Origin: Acestrorhynchus altus
Taxonomy: Eukaryota; Chordata; Actinopteri; Characiformes; Acestrorhynchidae
Assembly (NCBI GenBank): GCA_034509495.1
Contig: CM067513.1
Span: 17,998,047 to 18,062,046, forward strand
Reading direction: 5' to 3'
Length of the DNA: 64,000 nucleotides
Of the stretch, positions 27,990 to 37,926 are shown piece by piece; the first letter of the stretch is position 1; each line of letters opens with the position of its first letter. The notes beneath the pieces were generated by a model. It did no database searches, was not told the DNA's origin, and saw only the letters and a program-made list of their open reading frames with translations. A program made the position numbers and the translations under genes.

Positions 27990-28131
27990 TGACGTCATTT
28001 TGGCGCAGTTACGCATTCGTTAAATGATAATGACCGTCCAGCTCTGAGCGGCTCTGAACCGACCGAAGAGTCTCCCTCAGACTGTACACCTCCATCATCA
28101 CCATCATCCTCCTCACACTGTGTGTGTGTGT

Positions 28132-28199
<68 letters not shown>

Positions 28200-28260
28200 A
28201 AGGGGCGGTCAGTTTGGGAGGGAAGCGCAGTGTCGGGCTCAGCTGGCAGACGTTTAAAAA
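27990..28260 (+). promoter_or_regulatory. Candidate grem1 promoter
   Basis: A perfect palindromic CRE (TGACGTCA) is at 27990-27997, immediately followed by an E2F-type TTTGGCGC at 27999-28006. A long TG microsatellite follows (28120-28198), then a GC box GGGGCGG at 28202-28208 and a TATA-like TTTAAAAA at 28253-28260. Transcription would start near 28285-28295 in the non-coding first exon. Confidence 0.5.
28118..28198. repeat. (TG)n microsatellite in the grem1 promoter
   Basis: About 39 TG units with one GAG interruption, about 55 bases upstream of the TATA-like site. Confidence 0.95.
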
Positions 28261-28284
28261 GGAGGCAGAGAGGCGCTGCTGCAG

Positions 28285-28477
28285 TCTGGATTACAGCCTC
28301 CTCTCTGCTCTCTCTCTTTCTCTCTGTGAGCCTTATCTACTCTTCTCTCACTCTCTCTCTCTCTTGCTCACTCCGTTTACTTCACACATCTTGGTGGACC
28401 CTTTTCTCTCCAGGGTTTCAGGGATAACTCAAGAAAGATCACTCTGCTGGGTCCACAGCGTCCCGGGACACTGACAG
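28285..28477 (+). other. grem1: Probable non-coding exon 1 of grem1
   Basis: It runs from an estimated start about 30 bases after the TATA-like site to a strong donor CAG|GTGAGA at 28477/28478. Gremlin 1 genes have a non-coding first exon and a single coding exon, as here. The exon is CT-rich (TCTCTCTC runs). The 5' boundary is inferred. Confidence 0.55.
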
Positions 28478-28490
28478 GTGAGACCTCTGA

Positions 28491-28493
<3 letters not shown>

Positions 28494-28550
<57 letters not shown>
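28494..28550. repeat. (CT)n microsatellite at the start of the grem1 intron
   Basis: About 28 CT units, 16 bases after the exon 1 donor. Confidence 0.95.
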
Positions 28551-28553
<3 letters not shown>

Positions 28554-28701
28554 CACTGTACAATGTCATACCACCACAGACCCCAAAAGGTTCAGGAGCA
28601 GGTGTCTGTAAGGGGCTTTATACACTCACACAGAAGCTGCTTTCTGTTTTACTCTCTAACTTAATACCAAACGGGGAAATCTCCAGGACTGAGCAGCAGT
28701 A

Positions 28702-28966
28702 CACACATAAAAAAGGGTTCTGCAAAGTTTCTTCAGTAAAGAACAGTGTTCTACATAGAACCCTGAACACTCAACAAACTTTTTGCATGATTGAAGGGTT
28801 CTATATTGCACCAAAAAGGGTTCTGCTATTGTTACAATATAGCATGTAACAACAGGAGAACCATTTTTAGTGCTAGAAACCTTTAAACCTTAAGAGGTTC
28901 CTCCAAAGTCAGATTAAATAGAATGCAAACGTTCCGTTGAGGATCTTGTACTTTTAAAAATGTGAG
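28702..28966. mobile_element. Inverted-repeat element related to the one at 4273
   Basis: It contains several GGGTTCT / AGAACC motifs in both orientations. The right end, read on the minus strand (TTTTTAAAAGTACAAGATCC), matches the left end of the 4273 element. No ORF. The left boundary is uncertain. Confidence 0.45.
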
Positions 28967-31565
28967 GTCTTGCTTCAACACTTTCTGCTGAACTTTCAGC
29001 TCTTATCGGGAGGGTGTTGTGTGCTACCAGTGGTTCGGGTGGAATGAACTGATGGACAAACTCTTAGTTAAATAAAACAAATATTGAAGCTCCTCATCAA
29101 CCCTGTTTTGGATCATAAAGATCATTTTGTCTCCTTCCTGGACTGCAGTCTAATGTTGGACATTTTCAGTTTAAATGTCTCTGAAGTGGCCTCAGCTTTG
29201 ATGACCACGCATAATACAACTTGAATTTCGGGAATCATTTGAGCCAGCAGAGCTTCGGAGGCTCCTACGATGCAGTAAAAGGAGATTCGAGCTCATTTCC
29301 TTTCAGTTCAAATGCAGCCTGTCGTCTAAACTTTCAGTCAGTCTGTAACTCCCGTGGCGGGTTTGTTGGACATGGAAATCAAAGCAAGCCTTGGAATGAA
29401 CTGCGGTGTTGCTGATGCTCTCATATTAAAAATCGGTCTATTTTAGCCGATTTAATCTTGCTACTGAAGGTAGTCATTAAAGGCTTTGAGGTCATAAGCT
29501 ATTAAGCATGACATCACTGCTAAACCCTGTGGGACCTTTCCTGTGTTGCAAAAGGCATTTTTTTTATTAATCAACAGTTACGTTGTATATATGGTACAAC
29601 TGAAAACTGACACCAGCTTTTTGGGCTCGATTCAAGGTCACAGTCGATCAATTTTGATGGTCCTTGGAGGAGCAGATCTTTTCCATGTTTCCATGTTTCT
29701 TTTTCTGGCATCAGTGGTTTGAACATCCACTCTGTACCTCTCACATCACTCTTAATTGCTACATGGCCTTCAGTTTTCTTTCGTTGTGTCCAGAAGGAGA
29801 AAGAGTATACAGTTCCATTTTTCTGTTCCATGATGGGCCAAGTTGAGCTACTGTCTACATTCACACCATCAGCATAGTAGCCAAAATCTGATTGTCTCAC
29901 CACGTCGTTTCTTAGGCTGCTCACACACACATGTGCAAAAGAGGTTCTCTCATCCCCTTTCCCTTCTCATCCGTGTGCATCTATGACAAATTTCAAGTTG
30001 GACGTAAAGTTTGCATCGGATTTTGATCTGGCTGTTCAGAATGAGTTCAGAATCTCAGAAACAGATTTCAGGACCACAAATCATAACTGAAAATGCCAGA
30101 TTCTGTGGGATTTTTTTTTGCTATTCATTGCCACACAGTTAACACACTTGTGTCACATAAGCAATAAAAAAACAGGATTAAAACATAACTTGAACAATGA
30201 GAACATAATATTATGGGGACACCAGGTCATAATCTGAGGTCATTGTCATCTATTTAAAGCCTATGCAATCCTTTATCCTAAAACTTTGGCTTAAAATCAA
30301 ATTTGAGCAATATTCTCCCTTTAAATGTTGTCAATCAGAGACAAAGATGGTGCCGGAACTTTGCTTTAGATTTGCAACTAGAAGACTAATGTGATGGAAC
30401 CTTACACCTCAGCGATTAGCACTGAGCAAACATCTGAAATCATCACATACTTTCCTGTTGTTTGTTTATAGAATTGGCATATCAGAACAAAAACAAGACC
30501 TTATTGGCTACATCATCTTTGTGACTCGAGGAAGAAACATAACACCAAACGATTTAAAGTGAGGTGATGATCAGTATGTATTAGATTCCTGGCGGCAGTA
30601 TTTTCAACAGCTCCAGAAAGTCTGATATTAGTCCTTGTTGGGCTGCAGTCTCAGGAACACTACGTACAGGTTTACTGTTATTTGTAGGTTATTAAATAAT
30701 ACTATCTTTAAAGGACTAACATGCAGACAGATGTTGTGACTCAAGCTGCAGTAAAAGTGTGTTTGGTAGTTCTAAGTCTTGTGCTTTAGGTTTTTTAGGT
30801 GTAGAGAGTTTAGTGACAGAACGTCGGGGCCTGAATTCATTCAGCTTCCAGAATATGCTCATCAAGTATCTGCTCTTACAGCCACTATGAATTGTAGTTT
30901 ACAGGATATGCTGCAGGGATGTACTGATATGAGAATCATGGGCTGATACCGATGTTATTTGTATCTCATGATGTTACATGTAAATAATGTAACACACTCC
31001 CAAGTTTAGATTGATCAAATCTAAACATCTGTCTGACGGCAACATTTTGAAACCCATTATTCTGATTCTGAAACGAATGTGCGTCACAGTAAAGATTTCG
31101 TGTATATATTGTCTGCTGTTCTGCATTTTGGAGCAAATGTGTTTCATCATCCAAGAAATGGTAGATAAGTTCATTTTGAGTGGAAAAAAGAAATCGGGTG
31201 CAAGTTGCAGGATTTTAAATGACTCATGTTCGAAATGTACACATTATTAAGTTAAGAAATGATGAATGATGTGATTGGTTATTTAGCCCTGGAGAAACAT
31301 GTGTTGGTGAATGAACAACTGAAGAATTTAGTCTCTAAAAATGATTCAATTAAATATTAATAAAACTCTGCTTGATGCCTGAGACATATTTTAGGCTTTG
31401 GACCTAAAACATATTTTTAAACCATTTATAGTGGAGAGATGCAGACTTCTGGGAGACTAAATAGTCCCCTCTTTCCAAATTAGAAACAATTATTATTACT
31501 TTTTTTAACATTACATGTGATATGAGCAGAGTGGTGTCAGAGTTTTAGAATCACTCTGAGTGCAA

Positions 31566-31806
31566 TGGGCCTCATTCACTAATATCTTCCTAAGAAGGTC
31601 TTTAAATTGTTCTTAAGAAAAGTCCAAACAGATGGTGAACATCAGATTCATAATGTGTTAAATCTGCTAAATTGTTCACAGCTCTAGTCTTAAAATGATG
31701 CATCTCATTCTCGTAAAATTGCACAAATCACAAAAAAAGAAAAGCTGGGTGAAATCTGGGTTTTAAGAAGTCATTTCTTCTTAAGATCCGTTGATGAATA
31801 AGGCCA
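31566..31806. mobile_element. MITE with GGGCCTCATTCAC-type ends
   Basis: The left end is TGGGCCTCATTCACTAATA. The right end on the other strand is TGGCCTTATTCATCAACGGA. Internal AAGAAG/CTTCTT and TTCTTAAGAA palindromes are typical of this widespread fish MITE. About 240 bases, non-coding. Confidence 0.65.
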
Positions 31807-31844
31807 ATTGATACACTGATTTTAAGTAAACCAGATCAATTAAA

Positions 31845-32437
31845 TTGAGTGCGTTTACATGCATTAATAATCCCATAACTGCAGAAAATAAGACGTGTTC
31901 TACTGGAGACTGGTCAATTATTGGATTTCACTTGGCAGTCAGTCAAAAATCTCACAGAATGATGTGAAGCAAACTTCTTGCTGTGGCTTTTTGTAAACAT
32001 GGACCCACTTCACTGGCAAATATTGCTCCTTTTCGGTTTCTAATAGCATAGATGAGCTTTTTTCCAGCTGAACACGCTGTAAGGTACTGCTTGTGTGCAT
32101 GTATGGAGTAATAAAGCAAAAAGATATCAAACGAAGAGATTAAGAGAAATCTGATTACTGAGCTAAAATTCAGCTCCTTTTAACACGTGGGAACCAGGGG
32201 TCCCAGTGTGTGCAACACACATATGAATAGTATTCACGGTCTGAACTAGAGGTGTTACACACTGTTAAACACTCTAGAACGGCAATTTCATTACAAACCC
32301 CGAGAGTGACACATGCACTTAATAACCCGATATAAGCCATAGTTGGGTTTCTGCAGTTACCTGATTATTCAAGTCATCGTGTGAATGGATTAAGGCATAG
32401 AAATCTGATAAAGCGAGCTGAAGAATAGCTCAGTAAC
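31845..32437. repeat. Degenerate interspersed repeat in the grem1 intron
   Basis: It begins GTGCGTTTACATGCATTAAT, a start seen in common teleost repeats. A segment at 31995-32185 (AACATGGACCCACTTCACTG to ATTACTGAGCTAAAATTCAG) recurs in diverged form at 32776-32920, so two copies of one element flank the tandem repeat and the gremlin relic. Confidence 0.5.
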
Positions 32438-32571
32438 CTGACTTCTCAGTACACATATACCCTTAATCTGATTTCTCAGTACACATATACCCTTAATCTG
32501 ATTTCTCAGTACACATATACCCTTAAATCTGATTTCTCAGTACACATATACCCTTAAATCTGATTTCTCAG
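32438..32571. repeat. 30/31-bp tandem minisatellite
   Basis: Four units of 30, 30, 31 and 31 bases plus a partial fifth. The unit is CTGATTTCTCAGTACACATA followed by TACCCTTAAT. The copies are nearly identical, so expansion is recent. Confidence 0.9.
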
Positions 32572-32610
32572 ATTGAACAACTGTTGAATTCAGTTGTGAC
32601 ATAGAGAGCT

Positions 32611-32690
32611 GAACCGTGTGTGTGCAATGCATCGAGCAGTACTGTTGCATCTCAATAGACCTGGAATAAGGCTGCCCCTCCTTTGCAGGG
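32611..32690 (+). pseudogene. Relic of a gremlin C-terminus upstream of grem1
   Basis: It closely matches the 3' end of the grem1 coding exon and the bases after its stop (33844-33915). GCATCTC-x-ATAGACCTGGA and the following TAA-x-GCTGCCCC are shared, and upstream bases align without gaps for about 30 positions. In the gene's frame it still reads VQCIEQYCCISIDLE followed by a stop, against VQRVKQCRCISIDLD in grem1. Cysteine-knot residues are partly lost and there is no upstream coding sequence. It is a fragment of a duplicated gremlin exon that decayed about 700 bases upstream of the intact one. Confidence 0.75.
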
Positions 32691-32924
32691 GGGATCTGGT
32701 GGAAAAGGGTGAGAGTCCAAATTTAACTTAACATTTGATGGCAGTGTTGGGTGAGCCATAGAAAAGACCGAGTGGAACATGGACCCGCTTCACTGGCTAC
32801 ATGAGTGTTTTGTCCCAGGGGCACATGTGGACTAATGAAGCCAAATGAAGTCAGATATACATTTACAGAGACATCCAATTACTGAGCTATAATTAAGCTC
32901 TTTTTATTGGATGACAGGGTTATT

Positions 32925-33200
32925 TACCCAATTACCCACCCCAGTATAACTCTCCCCATCACTTAAGATGCCCTCCAACGCTAGGATGGTGAAGATGTGC
33001 ATGTCCTTCCTCCTATACATGTCCAGCTGCTGCCATTGCATCATTGCTGGGCAGCCAATGGACTCAAAGCGAAGCTGGTGTGACGTGGGATGTGGGAAGT
33101 GAACCCCATCTACCCACCCAGAGAGAGCACGGTCAGCTTTGCTCTCTCAGACTCTGGCCGCCGATGACGAGCAGCGTGACCAGCGTGATCAGGTCATTAT
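32925..33200 (-). mobile_element. SINE-like interspersed repeat, minus orientation
   Basis: On the minus strand it has the order TCATCGGCGGCCAGAGTCTG, AGAGAGCAAAGCTGACC, TCTCTCTGGGTGGGTAGATG, then a tail ending in GGGTGGGTAATTGGGT. The same blocks occur at 52541 and 58433, so this is a family with at least three members in the window. It is a frequent repeat in otophysan fish. It ends about 150 bases before the grem1 coding exon. Confidence 0.65.
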
Positions 33201-33357
33201 GCACACGGTGTTCAGACAGTTACTGCTGCCACATTTGTCTTGCACACACTGGGAGCCCTGGATCCCATCACCACCACTGCGCCCCCTGTGGGTGTGCGTG
33301 CCCTTCACAGGGATCAGTTTATGACCCCTGACCCCTTGTCTGTCCTTGTCCTTCAGG

Positions 33358-33897
33358 ATGGCGGGTGTCGCGCGCCTCCTCTGCGCGGGGCTGCTGCTGG
33401 TGTGGGCGCTGGCGTGGCGCGCGGCGGACGCGAAGGGCAACCGCGGCTCCCAGGGCGCAATTCCTCACCCGGCCAAGAGCAGCGCCAACGAGTCCGAGCG
33501 CCGCCGCACCTCCTCGCCGTCCTCCTCCTCCGCCTCCGCCTCCTCGGCCGAGGAGGTGCTGGAGTCCAGCCAGGAGGCGCTGCACGTGACGGAGCGGCGC
33601 TACCTGAAGCGCGACTGGTGCAAAACGCAGCCGCTGAAGCAGACGCTGCACGAGGAGGGCTGCGCGAGCCTCACCATCCTGAACCGCTTCTGCTACGGCC
33701 AGTGCAACTCCTTCTACATCCCGCGGCACGTGCGCGCCGAGGAGGAGGGCGCCTTCCAGTCGTGCTCGTTCTGCAAGCCGCGCCGCTTCACCACCATGAC
33801 CTACACCCTCAACTGCCCCGACCTGCAGCCCCCCACCAAGAAGAAGCGCGTGCAGCGCGTCAAGCAGTGCCGCTGCATCTCCATAGACCTGGACTAA
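33358..33897 (+). CDS. grem1: Gremlin 1, secreted BMP antagonist
   Basis: A secreted DAN-family cystine-knot protein that binds BMP2/4/7 and blocks receptor access. It acts in limb/fin bud, kidney and somite patterning. All 179 residues lie in one exon behind an acceptor (CTTCAG|G) at 33355-33356; human is 184. A signal peptide is visible at residues 1-26 (LLCAGLLLVWALAW core). A Ser-rich low-complexity linker replaces the mammalian Gly/Arg-rich one, followed by the highly conserved EEVLESSQEALHVTERRYLK. The knot has cysteines in WCKTQPLKQT, EEGC, RFCYGQCNSFYIPRH, SCSFCKP, LNCPDLQPP and KQCRCISIDLD. Two residues before the knot region are family-typical basic sites. Codons are extremely GC-rich compared with the AT-rich flanks. 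grem1a is likely if this is a duplicated teleost lineage. Confidence 0.97.
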   Translation: MAGVARLLCAGLLLVWALAWRAADAKGNRGSQGAIPHPAKSSANESERRRTSSPSSSSASASSAEEVLESSQEALHVTERRYLKRDWCKTQPLKQTLHEEGCASLTILNRFCYGQCNSFYIPRHVRAEEEGAFQSCSFCKPRRFTTMTYTLNCPDLQPPTKKKRVQRVKQCRCISIDLD

Positions 33898-34065
33898 AGC
33901 TGCCCCCTGCAGGAGCAGGTGTGGAGGGAGGGCGAGGGGCCGAACGCAGCGGCAGAGCAGACCGAGTGGAGCAGGTGGAGGGGCTCTGTCCCAAATCCAG
34001 ACCTCGGCCCCGACAGTCACCTACTGTCCAGTGAAGGCCGGAGCGCGCGCGCCAGCGCACTCGCA

Positions 34066-34073
34066 CACACGCA

Positions 34074-34111
<38 letters not shown>

Positions 34112-34292
34112 TGGACACACACACAGACGCGCACACACTCATTCTCTCTCCTCACACACACACACACACACATACAGACAGACGGACAAACTCACAGACA
34201 CAAACAGACGGACACACACGCACAGACGCGCGCACACACACATGCACACTCACTCACACACAGACACACACAGACACACACACACACACACA
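34066..34292. repeat. (CA)n-rich region in the grem1 3' UTR
   Basis: Several CA tracts interspersed with CAGA and CGCA variants, starting about 170 bases after the grem1 stop. Confidence 0.9.
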
Positions 34293-34355
34293 CTGGCCAG
34301 GAAAAGAACAGAGTTCTGGATCAGGATACATTTTATCTGGATGGGGGGAAAAGGT

Positions 34356-35195
34356 CCCAGCTGGCCCACCTTCAGCTTCAGATGTGGTTGAAATAATGTT
34401 GCCGCAACATGAATAAAACATTCAGATGACGTTTCATGTTAAATGGTTGTGGAAATGTTATCACAGTATATACATGAACATTGCCTTTAAAAATGATTAG
34501 TTATAAAAGTGGTAACAACATTGAGTCAACATTGAAATGACATTGAAACAACGTGGAAACAACGTTAAGGACATTAATTCAACACTGAATGAAAGGTGAA
34601 ATGGCAGATGAGGTGTTTGATGGACTGAGAACCAAAACAGACAGAACTTCCAAATACAGATCCAGACGTTGAATTAACGTCATGGTCAAACTGAAATCAG
34701 TGGTGAATTATATATATATTCAACTTTGAAATGTGGTTAGAATAATGTCAGTTGTTGCCTCAATGTTACTAAAATGTTGAAACAATGTTAAATGTTAAAA
34801 TGTTAAATGTGAAAATGTTAACAAAACGTATAAATCAACATTGAATTCAATAAACATTGTGAGATATAAAATTGGTAACAATGTCAAAACAACATTGAAA
34901 CAACATAATTCAAAGCTGGTAAAGGCCAGCTGGAGAGCGAAAGAAGGCAAAACTTCAAAATACAGATGATCATAATATAATCAGCAGTGAATTCTGCTTC
35001 CATTTTTAAAAGTCAAAGTAAAATCACTGTTAATAACTTTTCAATTGCAGCATTAGTTTGTCGTGGTGTTTTGTAAACCTTTTCACAACCTTTTAACATT
35101 TAACACTGTTTTTCAACATTTTGTTGAACGTTGAAGCAACAACTGCTATTATTTCAACCACATTTCAATATTGAAGGTTGTCCATGTGCCAGCTG
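34356..35195. mobile_element. 840-bp inverted-repeat element full of CAACATTGAA motifs
   Basis: The left end is CCCAGCTGG followed by ATGTGGTTGAAATAAT. The right end, reverse-complemented, is CCCCAGCTGGCACATGGACA followed by AAATGTGGTTGAAATAAT. The interior consists largely of degenerate direct and inverted copies of AACATTGAA / AACGTTGAAA, and a subterminal copy of ATGTGGTTAGAATAATG is near 34733. No transposase. Non-autonomous DNA transposon, superfamily unassigned. Confidence 0.7.
34412..34417 (+). terminator. Possible grem1 poly(A) signal
   Basis: AATAAA lies about 515 bases after the grem1 stop, inside the end of the 840-bp element, with TTAAATGGTTGTGG downstream. A more distal candidate is at 37617-37622. 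Confidence 0.3.
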
Positions 35196-35552
35196 GGGAA
35201 GGTTGCTGGGTCTCATTTAGAGATGTTAATTTAGTGTCCCGTATAAACACCACCTCATATCTACAAAAACGAACTTTACATAAAAACCAAAACTTCCATT
35301 TTCAGGGTAATGATGTAACAAGATTTTAGTTTAAATAGCTTTGAACCTGGTTTGCTATTTGTCATGACAGCCAGGCACTGGTTTCAGATTATGTCAAAAA
35401 GTAAACTTCTATTCCACTTTAATTACCTTTGATTCAGTAACAGAACAGTGACAGTATCTTCAAAGTGTATGTTTAGTTACTAAAGTCTAAAGTGTTCTCG
35501 AAACAAGAGAATCCTTTTTGGTGCTATATAATTGCACCTGAAGAAGGTTGGC

Positions 35553-36263
35553 TCTCTTATTAAGGCAGGTTTCTCATGCTTGGCCCAGTGGGTCCCATAG
35601 ACATACATACCTAGATGCAGAAGTCAAAATCCACTAGTAAACAAATACAGTTGTACTGACATATGACGAGTTCTCATGATTAAATCAGCCATAACTTAAT
35701 ATTACTCAACTGTCAGCAAATTTGTTTTGTCACATTTGTTGATTTATCAGTCTATTTAAAAGTCCTTTTTTTAAAGCTTTTAATCTGCAACTGATATTAA
35801 AAACGGGTTTAGTTCGAGCTCCAGCAGAACATGCACATAGAAATGCAAATAGAAGAAGAAATAGTCTCCCCAAAACACTGTAAGGAAAATTCTAACAATC
35901 CACTGGATCATAAAAGCTTAATAATGTGCTAACCTGTTGTGAATATACTGATTACAGAATGCTTACCTTCAATGCTTTGCTCACCATTAACAATTACTAC
36001 ACCACGTTAAGATCCCTAGATGTAATAAGCTTAATATGAGCCCAGAACACTAAATCGTCATTCCGACACAAATATCACATAAACACTAGTTTCTCTGTAG
36101 AAGAAACTCACTTTCTGAGAGCAATATTCTTGAAGTAGTCATTTGGATGGTATATTCCTTAAACTGCTGCTCTGTAATGTCGGTACTGTGCCTGACCTAA
36201 CCCAGTGCCACATCTAGGTATGTATGTCTATGAGGGGATCGCATGGGCAGCTCTGTTTAAGAG
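35553..36263. mobile_element. 710-bp element with 50-bp terminal inverted repeats
   Basis: 22-base perfect inverted repeats at 35596-35617 and 36211-36232 (core ATAGACATACATACCTAGAT) lie inside longer imperfect ends beginning CTCTTA. The interior is AT-rich and non-coding. A clear non-autonomous DNA element; the superfamily was not recognised. Confidence 0.75.
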
Positions 36264-36467
36264 TCTTTTTCAACAAATGTAGGTCCAACACACCAACAGG
36301 CATTGCTGTTCCTTTATGTTTGTACAGTCAGTGTACTTTAGCCTAAATGGGGCTGCATATATTGGAACATTCTGTCCCAGAGTCCACACTTGTGGTTCAT
36401 GGTGAGCCTGAGCACTCTTTAAGACTGGAAATGATGTCTTATCTTTGTGAGATGGGTAGCGTCAGGT

Positions 36468-36650
36468 CCCCTATCATCAGCTGTTTCACTGGCTATTTTG
36501 GTGCCTTGTTCAATTCTCCTCTCTCGCAGTTGATTGGAGGAAACTCCAAGGCATTCCCCATTTACTCAAATTGATTGGCTAAGATAATGAGTGGAACTAA
36601 GCGTCACTCCCATGTGGCCAAAATTAGGGAACTTTTGGTACCGGCCAATG
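36468..36650. repeat. Interspersed repeat, copy 1 of 2
   Basis: Directly homologous to 37927-38100: both share GGTCCCCTAT, TTGxTCAATTC, AACTCCAAGGCATTCCC / AATTCCAAGGACTTCCC, CACTCAAAT-type blocks and GGAACTAxGC. An unnamed dispersed repeat or a local segmental duplication. Confidence 0.6.
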
Positions 36651-37406
36651 ACTGGCCCCTACACTACCTACGGACATTCTCAGTGTTAATATTCTTCCCT
36701 GATTTGGAAATAAAAATATATCCTCAATGTGTGGAACTTTGGGACGTGTACTGATCCCAGTATGGCTTTGAACAGCCTATTGGTGTAGATTGAAAAATAA
36801 TGTGTTGTGTATTTGGTATGAAGTTTTGCATGCTTTGCTTTTGCAGGTTTGAAGAATGTGACTGAAAGCACACAAGAACAAAACAAGTGTGAACTTTGGG
36901 ACAAAGGGTTTCTGCTGACCGACTGATCACACAGCAGTTAACAGAAGACTGACCTAAAAAGATGAAACGTCATAATCTAGACATGCCTTAAAGTAAGAGG
37001 TCTACTAGCATTAATTTGTATAGATTGGGGGATTCATCCACCATCTTCAATTCAGTTGAGCCATGTCGGTCAAAGTGTACACTAATCTGAGGGCATGACT
37101 GCTCTTTAAAGTTCCCCAAGTTGTCTAATTTACATTGATACATCCATGCTTTAGTTAGTGTAATTAACTTTATATGGAACGAGGGGTTGATTTGAAACCC
37201 AGGCAGGGTGAAGGTACCTCCACTGTTGATAAACACTGACACAGTGTAGGTGTTTGTGTGTGAAGCCTGTGGCCAGTCAGGCTGTGTTTGTAAAGCATGC
37301 TGTCTATAAGCACTCTGTATCACTGTATAGCACACAGAATTTGGGAGAGTGCTGGAAAGGGTTTCCACCATGTGGAATTATACTGACCTTAAAATGATAA
37401 AAAGAC

Positions 37407-37503
37407 CAGAGGTGGGTAATCCAGGTCCGAGGAGTAAAAATCCACCACAGGATGTTCTGACGGTCACAACTTTTAGTCTTTGGATCCGCATTACCCACCT
37501 CTG
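37407..37503. mobile_element. 97-bp MITE with perfect 14-bp ends
   Basis: The ends are CAGAGGTGGGTAAT and its exact reverse complement. The interior holds CCAGGTCC, TAAAAATCC and a GGATCC end block, as in the common teleost AGAGGTGGGTAA repeats. Target duplication is not evident. Confidence 0.8.
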
Positions 37504-37616
37504 CCTATAAGGCACAAACCAGTACAGAGCTTATAATGTAAGTGTGCTGGTTTATTCTGTTTACTGTTTTTTCTTGGTGAGTGTAACAAGTATAAGCCTG
37601 TCTAAAATATTAATCA

Positions 37617-37622
37617 ATAAAA
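37617..37622 (+). terminator. Distal poly(A) signal candidate
   Basis: AATAAA is followed within 20 bases by a GT-rich stretch (TGGTCTGTGTGTTCTGG), the classic signal arrangement. If used by grem1 the 3' UTR would be about 3.7 kb, comparable to the long mammalian one, but it would run through several transposons. Confidence 0.3.
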
Positions 37623-37926
37623 GTGTTTTAATGGTCTGTGTGTTCTGGAGTGCTTAAATCCCGCATGACCAATTGCCAACATTTTCAACACAAGAATTCA
37701 GTGTTTTTCTCCAATATATTCTCCAGAGTTTCAGAATGGAGCCCTGTCTGAGGAAAGGCCATGGTTACTGTATGACCTAATATTTTCCAGCCTATCTGGG
37801 GATTTGATTAGGCCAGTGGTTTCCTGTTTTGATCAGTTCACAGACAACTGTTTGTTGAGCAGGATTATTTTTTGATGCTTATTTACAGGTTGAAGGTTCC
37901 TTTCTCTAAACTAACTTAGCCAGGTT

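Noticed and set aside
29571..29930. 119-codon minus-strand open frame in the grem1 intron
   Set aside because: No recognisable domain and no splice or promoter context; length is within chance for intronic DNA.
33240..34034. 264- and 233-codon frames overlapping grem1 in other frames
   Set aside because: Shadow frames produced by the extreme GC content of the grem1 exon; the Arg/Ala/Leu-rich composition is typical.
34031..34396. His/Thr-rich frames after grem1
   Set aside because: Translation of CA repeats.
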